Below, in pieces: positions 44,036-55,594 of a stretch of 64,000 nucleotides of DNA. A model generated the notes under the pieces. It did no database searches, had not been told where the DNA came from, and was given only the letters and a program-made list of their open reading frames with translations. The stretch spans positions 16,889,801-16,953,800 of the forward strand of contig JAWZYU010000019.1 in NCBI GenBank assembly GCA_038380435.1, in the 5' to 3' direction. The DNA is from Ryuthela nishihirai. Lineage: Eukaryota; Arthropoda; Arachnida; Araneae; Heptathelidae. Numbering within the stretch: position 1 is the first letter of the stretch; every line of letters begins with the position of its first letter. The position numbers and the translations under genes are program-made.

Positions 44036-45080
44036 TAATTCAACTCATAATAACTTACCTCTCTTCATAATTCGTAACACGAATCAAAACAGTTCTCTTC
44101 ATACGATGCTAAAACATCAACTCCTTTTTTCCCCATTCGCTTTCATTTTTGAGTTGCGATCATTGTTACGTATCGATGTAAACAATTATTTTTTATCTTC
44201 TGTTAAATCCACTGATTCAGTGACATCATCGGAATAGTATTGAGTAATTTTTCTTTCAATTAATAATAAAATGGTAGCCAAGGGCAGGTGGTTACAAATT
44301 CTGTATTTTTTCATTCTCAATTTGCTGTAAATTATTTTCTAAATAAAAGTGTCATCTAAAATGTTTTTCTTAACATAAAAATTCACATTTTACGAAATGA
44401 ATGCATTTCTAATTTCGTTTTTTTTTCATAGCTCATAAATATCAAAATCATGTTTGGATCAGTTTGTTCGTTAAAAGACATGTTGTCACTAAATCAGTTG
44501 CAATCAGTTGAATGGTTTCATAAAATTTTGACCAATACAGAAAACGAAATTTTATTCATGGTTCGATAAAACAACTCAATTTAGGTCTCAGTTTTCAAGC
44601 AGCTATTAACGAACCCATTTCACACCATCAACTAATGTTGCGAAGATTATCTCCTATATGTAGTCCATTATTTTAACAGATACATTTCATAATCATTTAC
44701 ATATCTAAAAAGACTTTTGTTTTGTGTCGAAAACTTTTTATTCTGTTACAACTAATCCCAAAAGATTTCTAACAAACTGACTGGATAGATATTCCACATT
44801 TTTTTGGTTCGTCAATTGCACAAAGTAATATTTTGCTTAAACTTGAAACAAATTCAGAAGTAATAAACAACGAACCTTACAAACAAACAAAAAATTAAGA
44901 ACATCATATCGTTACGGATATATTATTTAAAAATCGTTATTTTTAGCTGTTTTTCTTTCTAAAAAAAACAAAGACGAGTTAATGTTTTCACTTTGTCTTC
45001 TGCATATATGGCTGTCCGTTTGTAGACATTCATCTTCTTTGTTTTCAGTGATATATTAAAAATTTTTTTTGTGTTGGACG
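44036..45080. other. Intergenic upstream of kinase, nothing recognised
   Basis: AT-rich. Presumably contains the kinase promoter, but no element could be identified. Confidence 0.4.
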
Positions 45081-45084
45081 AAAT

Positions 45085-45500
45085 ATTATGATCTGCACTT
45101 TCGTAATGTCGTAAAAGTCACAATTGCATTGTCTGACGGTGGAGAAATTTCGAATTGGCAAAATTTAAACGAATATTTCAAATGATGTGATTATGTTACA
45201 ATTTAAAAAATTTGTTGGTGAAATGTGAAGGTCATGACGTTTGAATTGAAGAAATGATTTTCACCAATACCTCCGGGGGGAGGGAGAGAAACGCAATTAT
45301 GTAGTTCTTAGGGATGAATAAAAAATTATTTTGGGTTCCACAGGAATTGATAAACTATTACGATTCATTCTTTTCGAATCTCTCGAAAGTTTCAAATGCA
45401 CCCTTTGAAAGGGGGGAAAATTTGAAAACTTCAAACGAATATTTCTAATGATTTATTTCGGCTAGAAAATTGATATTTGTGTGCAGTGTAAATGTTTTAA
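45085..45500. repeat. Dispersed repeat related to FB3 (23.8-24.3 kb)
   Basis: Shares the blocks GACGGTGG, TTTGTTGGTG and ATTACGATTCATTCTTTTC with the intronic FB3 element. The arrangement is similar but diverged. Confidence 0.5.
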
Positions 45501-45582
45501 CAGTTTAGCATTTGTTTCATTGTTATTTGTTTTTGAACTAATGAACCCCGCATTTGCTAAGACTGGGTTGAACACACATCAA

Positions 45583-45735
45583 CAGCATTGAAAAAAGAAC
45601 ACCCAGAAGGAATTCCTTTAGGAACGTCATATGTTAAGGGCGGCAGAAACCGTGATCAAAGATTGAAAGTCATTGGATGAAATAATGACGTCACTGAGGA
45701 CGACAACATGCAAATATACGCAGCGTTCATTTAAA
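45583..45735 (+). mobile_element. 5' end fragment of the 1.2-kb Tc1 family
   Basis: Reverse complement of about 2445-2597: partial terminal repeat TTGAAAAAAGAAC, then CCAGAAGGAATTCCTTTAG and AATGACGTCACTGAGGACGA. It lacks the transposase and continues into a gag fragment. Confidence 0.85.
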
Positions 45736-45751
45736 ACAATATTATATGACA

Positions 45752-45965
45752 CAATTGAAACATTGTATACAGAAGAATGGTGTAACTTTGCAAGAATTTG
45801 CTAGTGATCCTGAGCGTCTACCTAGATTAGCTTATAGTAACTGTCCACCAGAAATTCAGATAACTTAGCTCAATTGCAATTTATTGATTCTGTTATTGAC
45901 CCTGAGATTCAACAATCTATGAGGATGTTGGAAGGTGAAACCTTAAAATCAGCTGTGGTACATGC
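45752..45965 (+). pseudogene. Retrotransposon gag fragment
   Basis: Frame beginning MTQLKHCIQKNGVTLQEFAS, then DPERLPRLAYSNCPPE. After one frame change it reads LAQLQFIDSVIDPEIQQSMR and LEGETLKSAVVHA. This pattern matches the capsid region of Ty3/gypsy-type gag proteins common in arthropods (QEFAxDVERLxRLAYxDxP, then LKSAL). One frameshift and both ends cut. No protease, RT or LTR is nearby. Confidence 0.65.
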
Positions 45966-46402
45966 AGGGCCGGCCCTATGGTTGCTGGCACCCTGGACAA
46001 GCTGAAATTCGGCGCCCTTTTTAAGTATAATTATAAACATTTTCACAAGGAAAAAACTAAAAATATAGAAATGAGTTTATTACCTGGGTTGTTTTTTAAC
46101 GAACAATGAACAATAATATTGTTTTTTTTTCTGAACCAGTATTTGGACAGTATGTACAATTAGCCTACCTAAAACATTTTTTTTCTAGCCTTTAGATCAG
46201 CAAATCTTTTCATGGCACTTTCTATATTTATATTCTTTGCAATATCATTTTCTATAGACAAAATTGCCAAAGAATTCATTCTGTCTTGACACATGGCTGA
46301 CTGTAAGTATGTTTTTATAAGCTTTAGTTTACTAAAGCTTATAAAAATAATTAAAATAATCGAAAAATTAAAAAAATTATTATGTTTTTCGATTTTTTGC
46401 AA
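45966..46402 (-). pseudogene. hAT transposon 3' end with transposase C-terminus
   Basis: The outer end reads CAGGGCCGGCCCTATGG, a typical hAT-type terminus. The minus-strand frame encodes FSKLKLIKTYLQSAMCQDRM, NSLAILSIENDIAKNI and FADLKARK, the C-terminal dimerisation region of ZMYM-like hAT transposases. The catalytic part is missing. A perfect 17-nt inverted repeat (46312-46328 / 46331-46347) lies exactly where the homology stops. Confidence 0.8.
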
Positions 46403-47245
46403 GGGAAAGATTTTGGTCTTAAATGGTCTAGAGATATAAAAATTTCTGATTTAGATTATGCAAATGATTTGCCTCTGTTGGCTAATGATGTTGATGAGAT
46501 GAATTCGTTCATTAGGGGGTTGTTGATGACATTCGTAAAATAGTAGGTTTGGTGATAAACGGAGAAAAAACTAAAGTGATGAAAATTTATCAGGCAGATG
46601 GTGCTTTAGTTGCTTTGAATGACTGTACTCTTGAGTAAGTGTCTCAGTTTAATTATCTTGGGAGCTATGTAACAGATACTGGTGATGTCCGGCATGAGAT
46701 AAATAGATGAATAAGGCATTTACCGCTGGAACTTTCGAGAATCTATGGAGAGTGTGGAGAAATAGGTGTATAAGCTAAAGACTAAAATTAGGTTGTATAA
46801 TAGTTTGGTTCTTTCTACGGTTAGGTATGGTAGTGAAACATGGTCCCTTCGTAAGTAGGATAACAGGAAACTAGATGCCTTTGATTCTAGATGCTAACAC
46901 AGTGTCTTGGGCATTAGGTGATTTGACTTTGTAAGTAATGATGAGGTTAGGACAAGAAGTCAGCAATCACCGTTGAGTAGCATTTTGTACAGAGGGAGAC
47001 TGCTTTGGTTTGGCCATGTTCCCCGTAAGCATAGCTACAGATTGGCAAATAGGATTATGAGCAGTGTGCCCAAAGGCTTCAGGAAAAGGGGGAGATCTAG
47101 GATGCGATGTGAAGACAATGTCAAAATAGGATCTTGCTAGAATTGGCCTACAGTAGCCAAATGAAACAGTTGTAGCTCAGGACAGAGAGCTGTGGAGAGC
47201 AAAATTATGCAGCCTGGTAGAACCTCCGTAGCCCATGTGTGCATG
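46397..47245 (+). pseudogene. RTE-like LINE, 3' half, decayed
   Basis: Starts in RT at LQGKDFGLKWS-like sequence, with KISDLDYANDLPLLANDVDE: the catalytic YxDD reads YAND, so it is inactive. It continues through LNYLGSYVTDTGDV-like, YGSETW-like and RLLWFGHV-like segments to GLVEPP-like sequence. Same family as 1-1032. It ends near GTAGCCCATG without the (GAT)n tail; a GTATATCTGT-type repeat follows at 47250-47300. Confidence 0.8.
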
Positions 47246-47545
47246 TGGATATCTGTGTATCCTCAGGTATATCTGTATATCCCCAGGTATCTGTGTATTT
47301 ACTATGGATGCATTAGCTGATTTTTCCTTCTTTTTTTTGGAAACTCGCTATTAAAAGGAGAACACAACACTTCGGAAGATTTTTAGGAAATTTATTTATG
47401 GCAGAATGCTTAATTCTTCGCATCAGTTGATGCCTGTACAAGAAAGCTAATTTGAACTGGTACAATTTGCCGCAGTTATTTAGCTTAAAGCATTCACTAA
47501 TAATTTGTATTTACAAAGAGATTCGTTAGAGTTCTTTTCTAAGGT

Positions 47546-47836
47546 CTACGAGAGAATTTCATTCATTTCATATTCTTCGCCTTCGTCTTCATTTTCCTCA
47601 TTCAGTTGAACGTAAAATTCTTCTTCCGAAGTGATCCTAATTTCTCTACCATCTACGACCATGTTATAAGGTGCTCGCTTTACTTCTTTATTTTCATCTT
47701 CTTCATCATCACTGTGGAAAGGTAATTCGAGGTCAACGATTATCCTGTCGTCTTCGTTGTCGCCTTCTAAAAAGCTAGACTCACTCCGTTTGTCCCGAAC
47801 CATTTTGATCTGTAAATTATTAATAATAAAATTCAT
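47546..47836 (-). CDS. Small acidic protein, possible terminal exon
   Basis: Open frame of 96 codons, or 86 from the ATG at 47801-47803. TTTACAG lies just upstream of ATCAAAATGG, which looks like a splice acceptor, so translation may start at MVRDKRSESSFLEGDNEDD after a 5' intron, or this may be a downstream exon. The product is strongly acidic (HSDDEEDENKE, EENEDEGEEYE) with a middle VVDGREIRITSEEEF. I recognise no domain. Unlike its neighbours, it shows no transposon motif. Confidence 0.4.
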   Translation of the reverse strand: MNFIINNLQIKMVRDKRSESSFLEGDNEDDRIIVDLELPFHSDDEEDENKEVKRAPYNMVVDGREIRITSEEEFYVQLNEENEDEGEEYEMNEILS

Positions 47837-48116
47837 TACAGCACATTTTAACGATTTTCAGGTGAGCATAATACTCTAATGTAGGAGTTCCGAAACTAGG
47901 GGAACTTGAATTAATTCCAAATGGGTGGCGAAGAGGTGATTTTTTATTTTGTTTTTAAATTACGAATTGAACTTTTTTGCTACTAGGCTGGCTGATGGTA
48001 AATGAGAAGTGGGGTGGTTTGAGAGTTTCTCAAAAATCAAAAAAGGGGTGAAGCCGAGAATTTTTGGTACCATTATTCTAAAGCAAAAAATGTATATCAG
48101 TACAAATGTGCACTAG

Positions 48117-48370
48117 TGGGCTTGGCTGGGTTGTTTTTCCTCTCAGCACTTTTGTGCATAAGGTGGACGAACTTGTCAGGTCACAAGGACCCCAAAGGTT
48201 CAGAGAAGGTTAGAGGAAGAGGATCCAATGAACAGCTCGTAGTGGACAGATGGAAGTCTCCCATCAAGGACATACTTTGTGTTCTTTAACTTGCACAGCG
48301 CACAGGGTATGGTTGCCTGGCACACGGATCAAGGCTTAACATCCCTCAGATGGAAGGCAGTATTCCTACA
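48117..48370 (-). mobile_element. SINE-1 copy, head truncated
   Basis: CTGGGTTGTTTTTCCTCTCA, then GTCACAAGGACCCCAAAGG and CACAGGGTATGGTTGCCTGG. Degraded at the 5' (tRNA) side. Confidence 0.75.
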
Positions 48371-49435
48371 CCAGTGATGTCGTATGACATGTAATTAGGT
48401 ACCTTTGGGTGAATGTGAAAAATAGCTTGACTTTTATGTTCATTGCTTTATATTTTACATCATCATGAATAGATTGCATATTTTTTTTAGTTATTAGAAT
48501 AGCCTTCCCTTACAGAGTAATAAAGTGGCTAGCTACTGCTCCAGCAGACAATTTTGTGCATTGGATTAGTTCTGCCTGAGTCAGTGACTTTGTTCTTATG
48601 ATGGCATGTGCTTCTAAAGACTAACTGGCTAGCTTCTTGGATTCTTCTGTGCCATATGTGTTGCGAATGAAAGAAAAATGATACTGGAAGCCTGGCTTCC
48701 TTGTTTCTCCACTAGGATTCCAATAACTAAACAAAAAACTGGGGTTCACAAACACGTTCTTTTGGGCATTCCATTCCGAACAAAATCAGGTGTAACATAA
48801 TTTTCACCAACAGAACGGCTCGTTAAAAAAAGAGGAGTTCCGAGGTTATTTGAATATCTTTTTGTCTTTCCTTTTCACCTCCCTATAGGTGTATATTTGG
48901 GGGGTGAGAAGGCAGAAAGAACAGAAATGAAGTGTTTCAATTGTTAGGAAGAATAGTGCAATTCTTTTACAAATTCTTTTACATCACAGCAAGATGGATA
49001 TCTTTGCGATGAAGCCGCCACTAGTATTGCAAAAGCAAGCGAAATCTTATCCTTTTTTATACAAATACTTTTGGATGATGGTAGCCACAGCTTTAGTACT
49101 TTAAGCAATAAAACGTTATCAACAGTGCAATTGCAATTTATGAATTAAGCTTTTAAATAACGGATGTTCTGTTTTTAAGCGGATAAAAATGAAGGATTAA
49201 AGTGACAACGAACAACACTCATTAGAACTAAATTGATAACACAAACAGAATGTAGCAGAACTTTTTTTATTGTACGATGTAATCAGACGAAAATTTGTCT
49301 AGAAATTTATTTTAGGATAACGAAGAAATGTTTAGAAAGCGAGAAACGTCAGACCGGAAATTAACCTATTACAATGAAATCATTAAACCAAGAAAATATT
49401 GTGCATTGCAGAAGTTGGCTTCAAATGCTTCAGAA
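48371..49435. other. Intergenic, nothing recognised
   Basis: No gene or repeat could be supported by eye. Confidence 0.45.
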
Positions 49436-49439
49436 TATG

Positions 49440-49965
49440 TACATATGAAGTCAACATGGAGTGTAGTCCACTCTGACGGCTAAACAGGCTTGACAGCGCA
49501 ATCCATGTTCAATATAAAGTTGTTCAGAAGGACCTGAGGGAACAAATCCTATTCTACGAGATATAACTTTACCTTGCTGAGTGACGGTTTATCATGCGTG
49601 TCCCTAAGGCATGCATGTGCGATGAGATTTAGGTCTGGCGACCTCGACGGCCAGGCCATTCTATGGCTATCTTCCATTCTAAGTACTCCTACACCAGGTT
49701 AACCCTATGAGGACGAGCATTGTTGTCTATAAAGAGGAAATCATTACCAACCAAACCGTTAAAAGTCACACATGGTGTTCAAGGATCTCCTTCTCTGTAT
49801 CTCTGAGCAGTTACGAGTCCTTCATCAAACACATGAAAATAATTATGGCCATTGACGGTGACCCCCTCCCCCCCATACACACATCACCACTACATCCACC
49901 ATTTAGTATCCCTTTCTCTGATATTAGAGGAATGGTATCGCATTCCTCATTCTCTCTAATTTAAA
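49440..49965 (-). pseudogene. Tc1-like transposase C-terminal remnant
   Basis: Minus strand: DNNARPHRVNLV-like second Asp motif (about 49700), then AWPSRSPDLNLIAHACLRDT, where the expected Glu of LIEHAWD reads Ala. Then LLNNFILNMDCAVKPV, the usual C-terminal helix. Frameshifted between blocks. No terminal repeats found. Confidence 0.7.
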
Positions 49966-50049
49966 CAATCTGGAGTCTAGGATCTGGCTTTAGGTTAAAT
50001 CGAAACTTCGCAGAACATTAGCTCAGAGTTCAGGTTTATTTTCCTTCTC

Positions 50050-50402
50050 CTTTTTAACATTTTGTCCATTTATAACTAATGATAATGGATAATGATCAGT
50101 TATATCAGTTATATAAATGTCTGTTTTATTCAAAAATTTATAATTTTTATTTCCAATAAAAATATGGTCTATGCAACTGACTGTCTCAGATGGATATTCT
50201 TGTATAATGATTTATATGCGAACTAAAACCATAAGATGATATAATACTTATATATTAGAAATTTTGATTTTTAACTTGTTATTATTTAGGTTCAAATCAC
50301 CAATGAAATATACATATTTGTTTTCAGTTTCCCAAGATATTAGTTAAATTTCCAAGTTTTCCAATTCATTCAGAAATTCATTAATGTTATATTTGTGTGC
50401 TT
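50050..50402 (-). pseudogene. LINE endonuclease fragment
   Basis: Minus strand: FIGDLNLNNN (GDxN motif), then QEYPSETVSCIDHIFIGNKN and TDITDHYPLSI (the DHxP motif). These are the last three conserved blocks of APE-type endonucleases from I/R1/CR1-like LINEs, distinct from the RTE-like family in this window. Both ends truncated. Confidence 0.7.
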
Positions 50403-50684
50403 CAGGCCCGGATCTGGGGAAAAAAACCGAGGGGCAGCCAAGAAACACAATCGAGTCAAAAAATATCAAGGGACTGCGATTTCCAAATGCAGTCTCCTTC
50501 GGTGTTACAAGTCTTTCAATAATCCTCAAAAATGAATCAGTTTAAATATTTTTAGCATCTATAACCCTTACTAGCATTCTGAAAGTAGGGTGGGGGCATG
50601 ACCCCTTCTAGTTCTACCCTATTTGTATGAATGATCTATATAAGGAAATTATGCAATATCATTTAATTCATGATTGTTATATTG

Positions 50685-51420
50685 AGATCTTCTCCATGAG
50701 GAACTGGCCTTATGGGTGAAGGCACATTTGATATTGCATTTTGCTTTTGTTGTTTTTTAAAAAGCCCGACATTTTAGTTAAACAAAAATAGCAATCATGT
50801 AAGTGACTAGTTGGCTTATGCCAAACCATTGGAACTGCAAAGGGCATGGATTTTATCTTCCTTTCAATCATTCACTCAAGCTAACAAAGCACAAAATGCA
50901 GCATACATGTGGAGCCCATGTTTTGTCCTGATCTCCAACATGACATCCAAAATGCAAGTTATAGACTTTCTTCAGAATCTTTGTCAAAGAACGACCCTGC
51001 GATTTTAAAATATAATTTCCCACACACATAACGAAACATATCTGACACGTTAACACACAACCGCGACGCTGCCTTTGTGCCATTTAAACGCAAAAATTCA
51101 CTCTTCAACGTACAGCACGTGTTCCTACTACAATGAAAACAACAAAAATGGGGGTTGAGATTAAGTTACTGTCACGTGTTTCCTCCCATTAGGCAATCAG
51201 TCAGCTACAAAAAGTAAAATCTCTAGTATCCTTCTAGTTGCCTGGAGGTGTTGATATAGAAAGGTCCTAACAGGAGTCAAAATGACCAATGACATAAAAA
51301 CGTGACGTGCTACCATTTTTTAAGGCCATGTCTGAAATCAGCACCTAAAAAATAGTTAAAGACAGCTACAACTGTTCCCATTAAACCAGTAACGTTATGA
51401 TATGACCTTGTAAACCAGTG
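50685..51420 (-). pseudogene. Unnamed CACTRG-terminus element, copy F3 (5' part)
   Basis: Minus-strand copy closest to F2. The terminus at 51420 reads, on the complement, CACTGGTTTACAAGG. Frame 51083-50868 encodes RNYILKSQGRSL-like (here GNYILKSQGRSLTKILKK) and FGCHVGDQDKTWAPHVCC, with FVSLSE. Only the N-terminal Cys-rich part remains; it ends near the CCTCATGGAGAA-like block. It confirms the family is multicopy. Confidence 0.75.
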
Positions 51421-51857
51421 TAATATTTTACATTATAGACCCGACAAAAAGGAAGGAGATAAACTAGAAATTTTACCTAGCTTTTTCTGGTTTCTCATAC
51501 AACATACAAACACATAAACATGACTTTCGCATAATAGCTGGTACGTTAACGACTAGACCAGGTCGACAGATTAAGTAACTAGCACAGATAGACGACTTCC
51601 ATATAGGCTCATTCTAGCAAAAAAAGGGATGATAACGCCAAAGAACATACAAGAAGAGACATCAAGCAAAACAATAAAGACCCCTCTTGCGGCCAATTTC
51701 ACATGTCAGACAAAAATACAGAAGACGCTACTTCTATTAAAATTAATCGCTTACTACTATTAAAATTTCAAAATAAATCATGAAATTTTATGTGTTATTC
51801 TCCTTTTTTTAGTAATAGTGTTTTTTAGTTTGTTAGTGGTTGTTAAATATAAAAATA

Positions 51858-53075
51858 CACTGAGGTGCCATTGAATTAAGAATAGGAGACGTTATACAAT
51901 TTAGTACCCAAGTCCCGCATTTGTGCTCATACGTGGCTGAAACTCTGGCCATATATAGCTGTCAGTTTGGCTTTCCCAAGCATTCTTCGTGAGAAGCGTA
52001 ATGGGAAAGGCGCGGGATTCAGATGCATTTGACCGAGGGCAGATCGTAGGTGCCCATCGGATGGCGTACTCGATCTCCGAAATTGTCAAAAAACTAGGAT
52101 TTTCTCGTACGACAGTTTCAAAAGTGTTCCGGGAATATGAAAATTCCGCCAAGAAAACAAGGATCCAGACAAGCTGCAAAGGACAACCAGCTTTCAATTA
52201 TCGTGGGCTTCGCCGTCTGACCCACATCGTATGGACCGACAGGGGCCAGACATTATCTGAAATCACCTCCCATCTGAACACAGGTTCCAGTCGGGAAGTC
52301 AGTGCATGGACCGTGCAACGCTCACTTCATTGTCTCGGCTTCGGGAGCTGCTGACCTACAAGAGTACCACTTCTAACAGTACGACACTGGGCTCAACGCC
52401 TTGCCTGGGCTAAAGAACATCGAAACCGGACCTTCGAAAATTGGCAACGGATAGCCTGGAGTGATGAAACCCGATTTAAACTTCATCACGCCGATGGGAG
52501 ACTGAGGATATGACGCCAACCCCTTGAAGCCATGGATCCTGCATGTCTGGTCGGAAAAGTACAAGCTAGTGGTGGCTCAGTGATGACTTGGGGTGTCTTC
52601 AGTTGGACATGTGTGAAAACTTTGATACGTGTACCGACGACTTTCATTGCATCCCGCTATGTTGAACTCATGGCTGACCGTTTACACCCATTTATGGCCA
52701 TCATGCATCCCAATGGAGATGGCGTCTACCAGCAAGACAACGGTTCATCTCACAGGTCCAGGTTGGCTACTGCATGGTTGCAGGAGCATTCTGCTGACTT
52801 TGAAATAATGAATTGGCCACCTAGAAGCCCAGATTTAAATCTCATCGAAAATATTTGGAACATCGTGGAGCAGAGAGTGTTAGGGTCCGTGTCCGATGAA
52901 CGACGACCTTGAGAGAATTGTGGATAGCTCTGGAGGATGCATAGATCGCCATATCTATGGAACATTTACGCAAGCTTGTGGAGTCCTTACCTTGTCGTGT
53001 GGAGGCCGTTTTCAGGACCAAAGGAGGTCCAATACGTTACTAGGTTGCTATCCCAAATTCAATGCCACTTCAGTG
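51858..53075 (+). mobile_element. Tc1-like transposon, 1.22 kb
   Basis: The left end is CACTGAGGTGCCATTGAATT; the complement of the right end is CACTGAAGTGGCATTGAATT. TA duplications at 51856-51857 and 53076-53077. It carries the transposase at 51989-52912 and beyond. Confidence 0.93.
51989..53040 (+). pseudogene. Tc1-like transposase with two in-frame TGA codons
   Basis: One frame from 51989 to 52912 broken only by TGA at 52352-52354 and at about 52512. Both could come from CGA by a single change. Motifs: ISEIVKKLGFSRTTVSKVFR (HTH), LAWAKEHRNRTFENWQRIAW then SDETRFKL (Asp 1), GVYQQDNGSSHRSR (Asp 2) and WPPRSPDLNLIENIWNIVE (Glu 3). A frame change near 52908 separates a C-terminal piece (MEHLRKLVESLPCRVEAV). 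Otherwise full length. Confidence 0.88.
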
Positions 53076-53159
53076 TATTATTGTTTAGTAAAAAGTTTCA
53101 AGGTGAACTATAAGCTTTACAAATATAATATGTGCATTATTTTGAAACTACCCTATTAA

Positions 53160-54840
53160 TAGTGTTTATTTGGATATGTAATATTTTAAATGTATATCTT
53201 GATATTACTAAAAACAGATTTAGAAGACCTCGTAACTTTAAACTTAATGATGAAAACATTAATTCAGTCACTGAAGGTAAATTTCTTAGTGTTTTTTTGG
53301 ACGAAACTCTCATTTGGAAACCTCAAATAAATCACATGTGTTCCAGGGCCAATGCTCGACTGAATATTCTAAGATATCTCATCGGAACATCACGGGGAAC
53401 CACTTCTTTCCATCTTCTCTCAATTTACAAAGTTCTGATCCGTCCCGTTTTGTAGTGCCGTAACGTTCTTCTCCTCAGTGACTCAGACACTTATCTAAAA
53501 TTAAATACATCCCTGAATAAAACTGTCAGATTTTGCCTGGGGATGCTTCCAGGGACACTCACTATTACCTCACTTGTTAAATCTTCTATTGAACTCTCTC
53601 AAAACTAGAAGAAAATTAAGAGGAATAAAAGTTATTGCAGGAATGAAATCCAAATTCCTCTATAACTGTAAAAGATCAGATATAAACAAACTGATTACTT
53701 CTGAAGAACTACTTATTCAGTTCATCTGGAAATCTATTTCCCAATTTTCCAATGTGGGAAATTATTCATCCTTTCGTCACTAAATCTCTCTCTTTTTCAA
53801 AAGGAAGTCCTCTTCCACCACTGGAAATGAAGTCAGTTGCTGTGAACTACATCGTAGACTTGTATCAAGGCTTTCTGCAAATCTACACAGATGGATCTAA
53901 GAGACCTTCTGCTAATAAAATGCCTTGTGCTTTCATCATTCCTTCTCTAGATATTACAAGTTGCTACTTCTTGAAAAATTCAACTTACATCATGGCTGCA
54001 GAACTTTTAGTTATTTATCAATCACTACAATGATGAGCCACCTCAATCCACACACACAATGAAAAACATTTTTCTTTTCAAACAGCAAGTCCATTGAAAG
54101 GGTTGCTTATCAGTCTCTGCTTTCAAACCCACTGGCTTCACCATATACTTCCATAATCTCTAAAATTCTTTAGATATACTTCCATCATCTATAAAATCCT
54201 TTAGATATATTTCCATCATTTCTAAAATCCTTTAGATATACTTCTATCATCTCTAAAATCCTTTATATATGTGATACACTTTCTGTTGCCAACTCTCATA
54301 GAGTCTGTCTCCAATGGATACCCAGCCATTCTGGTATCCCTGGTATTGAAAGGGTTGATTTCGACACCAAATCAGCTTTTACCATACCATCTAATTTAAA
54401 CAACTCTCTTTGTTACAGAAATTTCCGCTTCTAAGTTAATAGAACTTTAGAAGAGTGGATTCACTACTTCAAGACAACTGATCTGAACGTGGGTGAATTT
54501 TACAGAAAAATATTTGGCATCTCACTCCATCCACGAGGGAATTTTAAACTGAACAAAAGAGAAGACACAGTTTTAAATATATTTGCCTTTGGACACTTAG
54601 CATTAAGCGAAAAACTTCACAAAAATGGAAAGAAAATTTCACTCCTCTGTCAAACTTGTAACCAACACGATAATGTTGTACATGCTTTAATTCACTGTCC
54701 ACTTTATGACCTCCAAAGAAACAATATACTTACAGGCCTCCAACAGATCAACATCACAGATGTTTCTATTAGCTCCGTCTTGGACGGAAGACAAAAACGC
54801 TCACGTTGCGTGCAAGAATTCTAGAATTTTGTTGCAGTTC
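53160..54840 (+). pseudogene. I-clade-like LINE 3' half with RNase H
   Basis: 5'-truncated non-LTR retrotransposon. RT tail: KFLSVFLDETLIWKPQINHM, ANARLNILRYLIGTSRGTT and IYKVLIRPVL (53132-53455). RNase H: LQIYTDGSKRPSANKMPCAF and STYIMAAELLVIYQSLQ (53752-54033). C-terminal zinc-like block: AFGHLALSEKLHKNGKK, LCQTCNQHDNVVHALIHCPL (54489-54824). Domain order and the C-x2-C...H...C end fit I/Nimb-like elements. Frameshifts and a short repeated patch (CTTTAGATATACTTCCATC at about 54165-54270) break it. Confidence 0.8.
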
Positions 54841-54849
54841 CTGAAAGAC

Positions 54850-55350
54850 ACCGAGATCTTCAGCTCGATCTGAGATTTTCAGTTTGCTTTTTGGAGACTT
54901 TTAAACTCTCATAACGTTGAAACATCAGACGATCTTCAAAAAGACCTTCAAACACTTTATTATCAAAACTATTTAAAACTGAATTTTTTTCTATTTCAAT
55001 ATGAATATTTTTGTTATATTTTCGTTTTATTCTATTGTTAAGAGGTTTTTCTGACCTTCCTACACAGGCTTGGTATACCAGGTAGCCAATAAGGTTGCCA
55101 ATTTCCCCTTACTCCCGTTCTCCTGTTATTCTACTTTGCACAAATATTCAATAATAATACTTTCTGATACAGTTTTAGCTTATACCCGAAGATTATTCAA
55201 ATCTTTTCCTTCTAAAGAATAGGAAAGAAAGTGTCAAAAGTATGAAGTGATACCCACTGTTGGTCATTTCCACTTGAGGGTTAAAATAATAATGCAAACA
55301 AAGCAACTATCAACTATCAGCTAACAACATCTACTATCAACAAAGTAGAC
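54850..55350. other. LINE 3' region or intergenic
   Basis: Probably LINE 3' non-coding sequence, then unclassified DNA. No further gene seen. Confidence 0.4.
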
Positions 55351-55594
55351 TTACAGTAGTATCAGACGCGCATTTCACTTACGCGAATTCAACTATACGC
55401 GCTCAGCATAAAAAAAAATGAGAGAAAAGTAATAATTTACGTAGTACGGCCAAATCCGCTCTCCATTACACTCAATAAGCGACCCCAAAGTGAGCACGAG
55501 ATGGGAGACCTGAATCTGCCGTTCCCTCAGTCGGAGCTTCGTCACGCAGACTGTGATTCTAGTGTTTAAAAATATGTGTTTTCGTACAACATAT

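Noticed and set aside
44055..44062. Splice donor-like AGGTAAGT on minus just upstream of the kinase start
   Set aside because: No suitable acceptor lies between it and the ATG, so it is probably chance.
50404..50640. Possible hAT MITE starting CAGGCCCGGATCTGGG
   Set aside because: One end looks right but no inverted partner or 8-bp duplication was found.
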